A stretch of 44,514 nucleotides of DNA from a bacterium (GTDB taxonomy: Bacteria; Verrucomicrobiota; Verrucomicrobiia; Limisphaerales; UBA11358), in the NCBI GenBank assembly GCA_021780905.1, contig JAJXXW010000045.1, positions 1 through 44,514 of the forward strand, given 5' to 3'. How positions within the stretch are numbered: position 1 is the first letter of the stretch; each line of letters opens with the position of its first letter. The notes below the pieces were generated by a model, which ran no database searches, was not told the DNA's origin, and saw nothing but the letters and a program-made list of their open reading frames with translations. This document shows, piece by piece, positions 7,361-15,149 of the stretch. Position numbers and translations under genes: made by a program.

Positions 7361-8256
7361 GCCAGATGCGGCAGCAAATTATCTGTCTGGTCGCCCTGGT
7401 GGGGACGTTGGCCGCGACGGCGCAAACCCTGACTGTCGCCGGCAAAATTGACGGCAGGCAAACCAATGCGTTTTCGGCCGGCGGGTCGCCGGTGGATTTT
7501 TTCCGGCAGTTGCTGGCGCTTTCGCCCGAGGAGCAAATCGCCGCCTTGACCAACCGCCCGCCCGAAGTCCGCGGCCGCATCCTCGCCAAATTATCTGAAT
7601 ATGAGGCGCTGGATCCGAACGAGCGGGACCTGCGGCTGCGCGCCACGGAACTGCGCTGGTGGCTGATCCCGCTGCTGCGCGCGTCGCCGACGGATCGCGC
7701 CGCCCGCCTGGCCACCGTGCCGGCCCAGCTTCAGGAACTGGTCAAGGCGCGCTTGAACGAGTGGGGCATTTTGCCGCCGCCGTTTCAGGATGAAATTCTC
7801 GCCAACGACGACGCGCTCCATTATATGACGACGGTCGGCACCACCAACCCGCCCTCACCGACCGTCCGGGAGCAGCACATCACCCGCCAGTTCAATCAAT
7901 TTTTTGAACTCACGGCCGAGGAAAAGGCGGCGACGCTGAAAACGCTTTCCGAGGCCGAGCGCGCGCAGATGCAAGCCACGCTGGAGTCGTTTGAAAAACT
8001 GCCGCCGCAACAACGGCTCCTCTGCATGCGCAATTACGCCAAGTTCGCCGGCATGAGCGATGCCGAACGCGCCGAGTTTCTGAAGAACGCCGAAAGCTGG
8101 TCCAAAATGTCGCCGGAGGAGCGGCAGACCTGGCGGGAACTAGTGCAGACGGTTCCCATCTGGCCGCCGCTGCCACCGGGCCTGGAGCCGCGCGATCCCG
8201 ATCCGGCCGCCGGACCGCCGGTGCCCACGCCCAACATGGCCACCAACTCCCGCTAG
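7357..8256 (+). CDS. DUF3106-type exported protein
   Basis: 299 residues. The start is the ATG at 7357, which overlaps the previous stop and opens with a signal peptide (QIICLVALVGTLAATAQ, cleavage about residue 23). The mature part contains repeated helical blocks of the DUF3106 type: FFELTAEEKAATLKTLSE, AERAQMQATLESFEKLPPQQ and MSPEERQTWRELV. These Glu/Leu-rich repeats are found in periplasmic proteins of unknown function. The C-terminus is Pro-rich. Coupling to the preceding membrane protein suggests that the two work together at the inner membrane, perhaps as a sensor and its periplasmic partner. That is inference. Confidence 0.75.
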   Translation: MSQMRQQIICLVALVGTLAATAQTLTVAGKIDGRQTNAFSAGGSPVDFFRQLLALSPEEQIAALTNRPPEVRGRILAKLSEYEALDPNERDLRLRATELRWWLIPLLRASPTDRAARLATVPAQLQELVKARLNEWGILPPPFQDEILANDDALHYMTTVGTTNPPSPTVREQHITRQFNQFFELTAEEKAATLKTLSEAERAQMQATLESFEKLPPQQRLLCMRNYAKFAGMSDAERAEFLKNAESWSKMSPEERQTWRELVQTVPIWPPLPPGLEPRDPDPAAGPPVPTPNMATNSR

Positions 8257-8307
8257 CCGGCGCAGATTGAAATTTCCATTTCCGCCGCCGCGTTCTAACC
8301 TACCACC

Positions 8308-9084
8308 GTGCATCCGATTGCCTTTTATCTCGGTTCGCTGCCCATTCGCTGGTATGGCGTAATGATGGCGCTGGCGTTTCTCGCCGGCCTGTGGACCGCC
8401 ACGCGCCGTGCGCGGCTCGTCAATGTCCACGGCGACGTTATCGGCGATGTGACGATGTGGCTGATGGTTGGGAGCATCATCGGCGCGCGGTTCGTCTATG
8501 TGACCACCTACTGGAAACAGGAATTCGCCGGCCAGCCGTTCCGCGAAGTGTTCATGATCCAGCACGGCGGGCTGGTTTATTACGGCGGGCTGATCGGCGC
8601 GACGCTGGCGGGCCTCGGCCATCTCGCGTGGAAAAAACGGCCGGTCTGGAAAATCGCCGACATTCTCGCGCCGAGCATCGCGCTCGGCAGCGTCTTTGGC
8701 CGCATCGGCTGTTTATTGAACGGTTGCTGCTACGGCCGGTCCTGCAATTTGCCGTGGGCCATCCATTTTCCCGCCGACCACGAAACGCACGGCGCGGGCG
8801 TGCATCCGACGGAAATCTACGACGCGCTGCTGAACCTAACTTTGTATCTCGCGCTGGCGTGGCTGTTCCGCCGCAAGAAATTCGACGGCCAGATTCTGGC
8901 GCTGTATTTCGCCGGCTATGCCATCTGCCGCACCATCGTCGAATTTTTTCGGGGCGATTATCCGCCCGATCACATCCACGCGGGCCTGTTCACATCCGCG
9001 CAACTTGTCAGCCTGCCGATTTTGATTGCCGGCCTCGCCATTTTTTTCTGGCGGAAGAAAAGTTCCTGCACAAAACCAAGCTGA
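8308..9084 (+). CDS. lgt: Prolipoprotein diacylglyceryl transferase
   Basis: Integral inner-membrane enzyme that transfers diacylglycerol from phosphatidylglycerol to the lipobox Cys of prolipoproteins, the first step of lipoprotein maturation. The GTG start at 8308 leads directly into the conserved HPIAFYLGSLPIRWYG N-terminus. Other signatures are the QHGGLVYYGGLIGA block with the catalytic-region His, the Lgt motif GRIGCLLNGCCYG, and RTIVEFFRGD near the end. About seven membrane helices fit the 258 residues. The Cys-rich form GCLLNGCCYG is common outside Proteobacteria. miaA follows after three bases. lspA, which acts next in the pathway, is 21 kb away at 30645. Confidence 0.95.
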   Translation: MHPIAFYLGSLPIRWYGVMMALAFLAGLWTATRRARLVNVHGDVIGDVTMWLMVGSIIGARFVYVTTYWKQEFAGQPFREVFMIQHGGLVYYGGLIGATLAGLGHLAWKKRPVWKIADILAPSIALGSVFGRIGCLLNGCCYGRSCNLPWAIHFPADHETHGAGVHPTEIYDALLNLTLYLALAWLFRRKKFDGQILALYFAGYAICRTIVEFFRGDYPPDHIHAGLFTSAQLVSLPILIAGLAIFFWRKKSSCTKPS

Positions 9085-9087
9085 CCA

Positions 9088-10044
9088 ATGGCCGCGCGCC
9101 TAATTCCAACTGCCAGTTCCCAACTGCCCATCTTTCTCGCCGGCCCGACGGCCGTTGGCAAGTCCGCCATCGCGCTCACGCTCGCGGAAAAAATCGGCGG
9201 CGAAATCATCTCCGTGGACTCGATGCAGGTTTATCGCGGGCTGGACCTCGGCACGGCCAAACCGTCGCCCGCTGAACGCGCCCGCGTGCCGCACCATCTG
9301 GTTGATGTCTGCGATCTGAACGAGGCGTTTGATGCCGCTCAGTTCGTCCGACTGGCCGAACGGGCCGTGGCGGAAATCCAGTCACGCGGGCGCACGCCGA
9401 TTTTCTGCGGCGGCACCGGGCTGTATTTCAAGGCCTATCTCGACGGCCTTGGCGAGGCGCCCGCCACCGACGCAAAATTGCGCGCCGAGCTGGAAACCAC
9501 CCCGCTGGAAATGCTGCTGGCCGAACTGCGCGCGCGCGACCCGGCGACGTTTGAAATGATTGACCGGCAAAACCCACGCCGTGTCGTTCGCGCGGTGGAA
9601 GTCATTCGCCTCACCGGCAAAAAGTTTTCCGCGCAGCGAGCGGAGTGGAAAACTCAAAACTCAAAACTCAAAACTCAAAACTATTTTTGCTTCACGCGTT
9701 CGGCGGAGGATTTGCACCGACGCATCCATGTCCGCGTGGACGAGATGTTCCGGCGCGGTTTGGTGGCGGAGACAGAGCAATTGCTGAAGCGCGGTCTGGT
9801 GGAAAACAAGTTTGCCCTGCAGGCCATCGGCTACCGGCAGGCCGTCGAGCATTTGCGCGGCGAACGAACCCTGGCGGAGACGATGGAACGGGTCAAAATC
9901 CGCACGCGCCAGCTTGCCAAGCGGCAACTGACCTGGTTCCGTCGCCACGGCGACTGCGCGTGGCTTGAATTGAATCCGAATGAAACTATCGAAGAAACTT
10001 TAGCCGGAAATGGTTGGAACCAGTGGAGACTGGAGGCTGGGTAG
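9088..10044 (+). CDS. miaA: tRNA dimethylallyltransferase
   Basis: Adds a dimethylallyl group from DMAPP to A37 of tRNAs reading UNN codons. The P-loop is G19-P-T-A-V-G-K-S26. It is followed by ISVDSMQVYRGLDLGTAKP, FCGGTGLYFKAYLDGL and FALQAIGYRQAVEHL, all typical of MiaA, and the length of 318 is normal. Two oddities: residues about 188-199 (KTQNSKLKTQN) are encoded by five tandem AAAACTC heptamers at 9649-9683, and the first dozen codons also have a low-complexity look. The repeat keeps the frame and falls in a variable region between GKKFSAQRAEW and the RSAEDLHRRIHVRVDEMF block, so the enzyme is probably active. It starts three bases after lgt. Confidence 0.95.
   Translation: MAARLIPTASSQLPIFLAGPTAVGKSAIALTLAEKIGGEIISVDSMQVYRGLDLGTAKPSPAERARVPHHLVDVCDLNEAFDAAQFVRLAERAVAEIQSRGRTPIFCGGTGLYFKAYLDGLGEAPATDAKLRAELETTPLEMLLAELRARDPATFEMIDRQNPRRVVRAVEVIRLTGKKFSAQRAEWKTQNSKLKTQNYFCFTRSAEDLHRRIHVRVDEMFRRGLVAETEQLLKRGLVENKFALQAIGYRQAVEHLRGERTLAETMERVKIRTRQLAKRQLTWFRRHGDCAWLELNPNETIEETLAGNGWNQWRLEAG
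9649..9683 (+). repeat. Heptamer tandem repeat (AAAACTC) inside miaA
   Basis: Four exact copies of AAAACTC and a fifth reading AAAACTA, in frame within miaA. The array is 35 bases long, so its frame effect depends on what surrounds it; here the frame stays open. AAAACTC arrays normally occur between genes, so a copy inside a conserved gene is unusual. Gain or loss of one 7-base unit would shift the frame. Confidence 0.85.
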
Positions 10045-10209
10045 CGCAGCGCGACTTGGTTTCATGCCGCGCACGGCCAGCCTGGGCCGCGCCTTGTGCC
10101 ACCACGGACGTGCAGCTTGAAATGTGGCGGGAGCTCATGCTGGTTTACGGCGAGTCGAGGGACCGATCGGTGGCAGCGTTCGTTCAGTCAACATCATTCA
10201 GGCAGACGA

Positions 10210-10593
10210 TTACCCGCCAATCTGTTTCTTGTAATCGTCCGGCGAGAGCAGCGCATTCACTTCACCAGCGTTGGCGAGCTTGATTTTGTAGAGCCAGCCG
10301 TCGCTGTCGGCGGCGGTGTTCACCAGCGCGGGATTGTCCACCACGGCAGAATTGACGGCGGTGATTTCGCCGCTCACGGGCGAATAAATATCGCTCGCGG
10401 TCTTGACGGATTCCACCACGGCGCAGGCTTCGCCGGCCTTGACCGTGCGGCCCACGGCGGGCAATTCCACGAACACGATGTCCGTCAGTTCAGCTTGCGC
10501 GTGGTCGGTGATGCCGACGGTGGCGGTGTCACCACTGACGCGGACCCATTCGTGTGATTTGGCGTATTTCAGATCAGAGGGAATGTTGCTCAT
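10210..10593 (-). CDS. gcvH: Glycine cleavage system H protein
   Basis: Lipoyl carrier that shuttles the aminomethyl group between the P, T and L proteins. The lipoylation site is K64 in [15 protein letters not shown], matching the family; the N-terminal [10 protein letters not shown] and C-terminal GWLYKIKL are also typical. The length, 127 residues, is normal. The ATG at 10593 ([16 protein letters not shown]) is a natural start. It lies about 60 bases downstream of nuoN on the same strand. gcvT is at the other end of the complex I block, and gcvP is not in the window. Confidence 0.95.
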   Translation of the reverse strand: MSNIPSDLKYAKSHEWVRVSGDTATVGITDHAQAELTDIVFVELPAVGRTVKAGEACAVVESVKTASDIYSPVSGEITAVNSAVVDNPALVNTAADSDGWLYKIKLANAGEVNALLSPDDYKKQIGG

Positions 10594-10652
10594 AAATTGT
10601 GGGGAAAGATTACGCAGATTTGTTCAGGCCAACAAACTCAAAATTGTTTGGC

Positions 10653-12110
10653 TTACAAAAACCGCATCAGCAAGTCCGGGGCACAACCAAATAAAATCAC
10701 CAGCAACGCCAGCAGCGTCAGCGTGAGAAAGCTCACCAGCGGCGTCGAAATCGCGGGGGCATCGGCGGCGGCGTCTTCCACATAGGCGGCCTTAAGCACG
10801 CGCAGATAGTAGTAAAAGGAGACCGCGCTCATCGCGATGGCGAGAATGACCAGCCAGAGCAGGCCGAGGTTGTTACCGAAATCCACGGTGGCCGCAAACA
10901 GGAAGAATTTGCCGATGAATCCTGCCAGGGGTGGAATGCCACCGAGCGACAGCAGGAAAATCATCAGGCACAGCGCCAGACCGGGTGCACGCTTGCTGAG
11001 GCCCTTAAAGTTGGTGATCGCGTCGCCGCCCGCAGCCTGCTCCACGACAAACACCACGCCGAATGCGCCGATGGTCGTCACGGCGTAGGTGATCACATAA
11101 AACATCAGCGCGCGATGGCTGTCGCTGGTGTTGGTCAGCACGCCGAGCAGCATATAACCGGCGTGGGCGATGGCCGAATAGGCCAGCATCCGTTTGACAC
11201 TGGATTGCACGATGGCCGCGAGATTGCCCAACACCATGGAAAGCGCGGCGATTATGGCGACCACGGGCATCCAGCCGGTGAGGTAACCGTGCCAGACCGC
11301 GCTGCCGATCATGCCGTCGAAGCCAAGCGTCAAAATTTTCGCAAGGATGAAAAAGCTGGCGACCTTGGAACCCGCGCCGATGAACGCGGCACTCGGCGTG
11401 GGCGCGCCTTCATACGCATCCGGTGCCCACAGATGGAACGGCACGACAGCCACCTTGAACCCGAAGCCGATGACGGTTGTCACCAGCGCGATGAGCACGA
11501 GCGGGTCGAAGCCTTTGGCCGCAATAGCTTTCGCCACTTCGGCGAGATTCGTTGAATCGGCGATGCCGTAGAGCAGGCTGAAGCCGAAGAGCATGAAGGC
11601 CGCCGACATGCCGCCGAATAGGAAATACTTCAGTGCGGCTTCGGCGGACTTGGCGTTGTTCTTATTGAACGCCGTCAGGATGTAGAGCGACAAGCTGGCG
11701 AATTCCAGCGACACAAAAATCAGCAGCAAGTCTTCAGAACTGACGAGGAACATCAAGCCAATGGTGCCGAGCAGAATCAGCGAAAGATATTCCCCGACGT
11801 GATCGGTGAATTTGGCCGAGGTAGAGATGAGCATCGTAAAAACCGTCAGCACCAGCAGCACGGCCTTGAGGTAATCAATCTGCGGGCTGACGACCAAGAA
11901 GCCGTTGAACGGGTTCGCCTCGATATGCCGATGGAGCGCCAGAAACGCAGCCGAGATACAGCCAAGGATGGTGAGCAGCGCGCCAACGTTGAAGCGCACG
12001 GCGAGCGATTTGCCGCGCAGCACAGTGAGGTCGGCACCGAGCACGACCAGCAGTGTCGCGGTGACGATGGTTTCCGGAGCGGCCAGTTGCAGGAGTTGCA
12101 GGTAGTTCAT
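10653..12110 (-). CDS. nuoN: NADH-quinone oxidoreductase subunit N
   Basis: Antiporter-like proton-pumping membrane subunit of complex I. 485 residues, about 14 membrane helices. Core signatures are FVSLEFASLSLYIL with the conserved helix-5 Glu, FKVAVVPFHLWAPDAYEGAP with the pumping-pathway Lys, KRMLAYSAIAHAGYML, and LSLGGIPPLAGFIGKFFLF. The start is the ATG at 12110 (MNYLQLLQLAAPE), which overlaps the stop of the preceding nuoM by four bases. An upstream open stretch to 12158 lies within that gene and is rejected. Last gene of the nuo operon. Confidence 0.95.
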   Translation of the reverse strand: MNYLQLLQLAAPETIVTATLLVVLGADLTVLRGKSLAVRFNVGALLTILGCISAAFLALHRHIEANPFNGFLVVSPQIDYLKAVLLVLTVFTMLISTSAKFTDHVGEYLSLILLGTIGLMFLVSSEDLLLIFVSLEFASLSLYILTAFNKNNAKSAEAALKYFLFGGMSAAFMLFGFSLLYGIADSTNLAEVAKAIAAKGFDPLVLIALVTTVIGFGFKVAVVPFHLWAPDAYEGAPTPSAAFIGAGSKVASFFILAKILTLGFDGMIGSAVWHGYLTGWMPVVAIIAALSMVLGNLAAIVQSSVKRMLAYSAIAHAGYMLLGVLTNTSDSHRALMFYVITYAVTTIGAFGVVFVVEQAAGGDAITNFKGLSKRAPGLALCLMIFLLSLGGIPPLAGFIGKFFLFAATVDFGNNLGLLWLVILAIAMSAVSFYYYLRVLKAAYVEDAAADAPAISTPLVSFLTLTLLALLVILFGCAPDLLMRFL

Positions 12111-13612
12111 TGCGCACCTCCGCTCAGCAGCCGCGCGAACAGTGGCGATTTGAAACAAGGTTCAATCCAGTTCATCAGCAAGCCGGGGAAAAGCCCGATG
12201 ACCAGCGACGCGCTGATGAGCATCACCGCGCCGGCTTTTTCTGCGAGGGAAATCGGGGCGAGCGGGTGGTCGTGGCGGTGATTGTCATGCACCGCCGGTG
12301 GCGCATCGGAATAAAATCCCTTTTGGATCGCGCGCAGCGTGTAGGCTACGCCGATGAGAATGCCGACACCGGAGAGAATCGTCATCTTCGGATAAACCTG
12401 CCACGCGCCCATCAGCACCTGTAGTTCCGCGATAAAACCGCTGAAGCCGGGCAAGCCCATCGAGGCGATGCCGGCAATGACAAAGGTTACGCCCGCAAAC
12501 GGAATCAGTTTCCCGAGCTGCATCGTTTCGAGGTCATTGAAATCGCGTGTGTGCGTGCGGTCGTAAACCATGCGGCCGACCACGCCGAACAGCAGGCCCG
12601 CGATAATGCCGTGCGAGAACATCTGCAGCACTGCGCCGTCGAGGCCGATAGTATTCAGCGTCGCCAGGCCGAGCAGCACGAAGCCCATGTGGCTTACGCT
12701 GGAATAGCCGATGACAAATTTGAAGTCGCGCTGCACGAGCGCCACGCCCGCGCCATACACGATGCCGGCAACAGCCAGCGCGGCGATGGCCCATTGCCAT
12801 TCGCGCACGCCTTCGGGAAACAGCAGCATCGCCACACGCAGACAACCGTAAGCGCCGAGCTTCATCACCACGCCGGCGAGCAACATCGAACCGGCGGTCG
12901 GCGCGGCGACATGGCCGGTCGGTGCCCAGGTGTGGAACGGCCATATGCCCGCGAGAATCGCAAACCCGACGAACATCAGGGGGAAAACCCAATGCTGGAA
13001 GCCGGCGGTGAAGTGAACTTTTGACAATTCGATCAAATCCAGCGACGCGTGGCCAAGTTGGCCTTTCGCCACAACCCACGCGGCAATCAGCCCGATGAGC
13101 ACGAGATGGCTGCCGACGAATGAATACAACGCTAGCTTCATCGCTCCATATTCTTTGCGCGTGCTGCCCCACCGCGCGATGAGAAAATATTTTGGGATGA
13201 TTGTCAGTTCGTAAAATACGAACAGCAGCAGCACGTCGAAGCTCAAGAATACACCATAGACGCCGCCGATGAGCGCGAGGTAAAACGCGAAGAATTCTTT
13301 CGTCCGCTTTTCGATGTTCCAGGAAAACAAAATTCCACTCACCGCCGCGAGTCCGGTTAGGACGACCAACACTAGGCTGATGCCGTCGGCTCCCAAATAA
13401 TAATTCGCACCGATGCTTGGAATCCAAGGCACCCTGACAATCGTCGTGACCTCGCCGGGGTTTGTCTGCTGAATCGCGCCGACAAACGCCACCACGCAAC
13501 CGGCGATGGCCGTGAGCAAGGCGACGATGCGGGCGGCGCGCGCGTTGTCGCGCGGCAGCAACATCAGCACCAGCACCCCGATGAACGTTATGTAGATTGT
13601 CCAGGCGAGCAT
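12107..13612 (-). CDS. nuoM: NADH-quinone oxidoreductase subunit M, second copy
   Basis: Antiporter-like membrane subunit of complex I, 501 residues. FYELTIIPKYFLIARWG carries the helix-5 Glu. The region GIWPFHTWAPTGHVAAPTAG, then RDFKFVIGYSSVSHMGFVLL and MGLPGFSGFIAELQVL, are NuoM-type motifs. It begins one base after the end of the other nuoM and shares a 4-base overlap with nuoN, so all three are translationally linked. It diverges strongly from its neighbour, so the duplication is old. A His-rich loop (HDNHRHDH, about 12258-12293) precedes the last helices. Whether both M subunits sit in the same complex cannot be told from the sequence. Confidence 0.93.
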   Translation of the reverse strand: MLAWTIYITFIGVLVLMLLPRDNARAARIVALLTAIAGCVVAFVGAIQQTNPGEVTTIVRVPWIPSIGANYYLGADGISLVLVVLTGLAAVSGILFSWNIEKRTKEFFAFYLALIGGVYGVFLSFDVLLLFVFYELTIIPKYFLIARWGSTRKEYGAMKLALYSFVGSHLVLIGLIAAWVVAKGQLGHASLDLIELSKVHFTAGFQHWVFPLMFVGFAILAGIWPFHTWAPTGHVAAPTAGSMLLAGVVMKLGAYGCLRVAMLLFPEGVREWQWAIAALAVAGIVYGAGVALVQRDFKFVIGYSSVSHMGFVLLGLATLNTIGLDGAVLQMFSHGIIAGLLFGVVGRMVYDRTHTRDFNDLETMQLGKLIPFAGVTFVIAGIASMGLPGFSGFIAELQVLMGAWQVYPKMTILSGVGILIGVAYTLRAIQKGFYSDAPPAVHDNHRHDHPLAPISLAEKAGAVMLISASLVIGLFPGLLMNWIEPCFKSPLFARLLSGGAQ

Positions 13613-13613
13613 T

Positions 13614-15149
13614 TTAGAAATTTAATTGTTGCACCAGTTTCACCACGGTCGCGTCCACCGCGCCCAGAATAAATTGCGGCCACACGCCGAGGATGAACAT
13701 CAGCGCGATGCTCGGAATGACCAGCAGCCGATCGCCGGTGGTGAGATCGGGGAACTTCGCCCAATGCTCATTCAGCGGACCGCAGAAGACGCGCTGGATG
13801 AGCGTGAGCAGGAAAATTGCCGTGACCAAAATGCCAAGGGTCGAAATCGCCGCCGCCCACGGCGCGAGCGGGAACACGCCTTTGAAAATCAGGAATTCGC
13901 CGACAAAACCGTTCAGTCCCGGCAGACCGAGCGACGAGAAGAGCGCGATGCCCATCAGACCGGTGAACACCGGAACGACTTTGCGCAAGCCGCCGAAGTC
14001 ATCCAAACCGCGCAAACCGCCGCTGCGTTTTTCAATCAGCGCCACGAAGAGGAACAACGCGGACGCCGTGAGCCCGTGGTTGAACATTTGCAGCAGGCAA
14101 CCATCGAGCGCGGCGGCTTTCTGGAGGGCGGCATCTTTCACGCTGGTCGCCATGCTGACCGCCGCGAACATCGCCAGCAGACAGTAGCCGAGGTGGTTGA
14201 TGGACGAGTAGGCGAGCATTCGCTTGATGTCTTTCTGCGCAAATGCAGCGCAGGTGGACAGCACAACAGTCGCCACCGCGAGCCAGAGCAGCGGCGTCAG
14301 CACCGCTTGAATTTGTTGCGGAAAGATCGGCAGCAGGATGCGCAGGAAGCCATAGACGCCCATCTTCGACATCACGCCGGTCAGCAGCATCGTCACCGGA
14401 CTGGGCGCTTCGGCATACGCGGCGGGCAACCAGGTGTGGAACGGAATCACCGGCACTTTCACCGCGAAGCCGAGGAACGCACCGAAGAAAACAACCAGGC
14501 CGATGTTTTTCCAGCCGAATGCCGTTTGCAATTTGGTGGTGAGCAAACCGCTCTTCGCCATGCCGGCAAGCTCGATGAAATCAAAGCTGCCGGTCGCCAG
14601 ACGGATTGCCAGAAAGCTCAACAGCAGTGCCACGCTGCCAACCATCGTGTAGATGAAAAATTGCGTCGCCGCCGGACCGCGCTTCGGTCCGCCCCAGAGT
14701 TTGATCAGGAAAAATGCGGGAATCAGGCCGAGTTCCCAGAACAGGAACCAGTGGAAAAAATTCAGCGCGGTGAACGTGCCGAACAGGCCGGCCTGCAACC
14801 ACAAGACCAGCGCATGAAAAACGTGCGGGCAGTCTTCGACGTTCCATGAGGCAAGAATCGCCAGTGGCGTGACTATCGCTGTCAGCAGAACCATTAGCGC
14901 GCCGAGGCCGTCCACGCCGAGGAAATATTGGATGCCGAGCGTGGGCACCCAGTCGAATTTCTCGACGAATTGCAGTTCGGCAGATTTGGCGTTGAAATGC
15001 AGCCACAGGCAGATCGCGCCGCCGAGTCCAATCAGGCTGGTTGCCAGCGCGAGGCCGCGAACAAGGTTTTTTCGTTCCGCACCAAGGCCGACGATGACGA
15101 TGCCACCGATGAACGGGACGAGAGTAAGAATGGTTAACCAGTGATTCAT
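13614..15149 (-). CDS. nuoM: NADH-quinone oxidoreductase subunit M, first copy
   Basis: Antiporter-like proton-pumping subunit of complex I, 511 residues from the ATG at 15149 (MNHWLTILTLVPF). That ATG overlaps the nuoL stop by four bases, so it is preferred to the ATG five codons upstream. Motifs: LFWELGLIPAFFLIKLWGG with the conserved Glu, FAVKVPVIPFHTWLPAAYAE with the channel Lys, KDIKRMLAYSSINHLGYCLL, and LFSSLGLPGLNGFVGEFLI. It keeps the classical NuoM features more closely than the downstream copy. Confidence 0.94.
   Translation of the reverse strand: MNHWLTILTLVPFIGGIVIVGLGAERKNLVRGLALATSLIGLGGAICLWLHFNAKSAELQFVEKFDWVPTLGIQYFLGVDGLGALMVLLTAIVTPLAILASWNVEDCPHVFHALVLWLQAGLFGTFTALNFFHWFLFWELGLIPAFFLIKLWGGPKRGPAATQFFIYTMVGSVALLLSFLAIRLATGSFDFIELAGMAKSGLLTTKLQTAFGWKNIGLVVFFGAFLGFAVKVPVIPFHTWLPAAYAEAPSPVTMLLTGVMSKMGVYGFLRILLPIFPQQIQAVLTPLLWLAVATVVLSTCAAFAQKDIKRMLAYSSINHLGYCLLAMFAAVSMATSVKDAALQKAAALDGCLLQMFNHGLTASALFLFVALIEKRSGGLRGLDDFGGLRKVVPVFTGLMGIALFSSLGLPGLNGFVGEFLIFKGVFPLAPWAAAISTLGILVTAIFLLTLIQRVFCGPLNEHWAKFPDLTTGDRLLVIPSIALMFILGVWPQFILGAVDATVVKLVQQLNF

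Noticed and set aside
10045..10209. Possible RNA gene or remnant between miaA and gcvH
   Set aside because: No cloverleaf, no conserved RNA motif and no convincing frame on either strand; it is a plain spacer between convergent genes.
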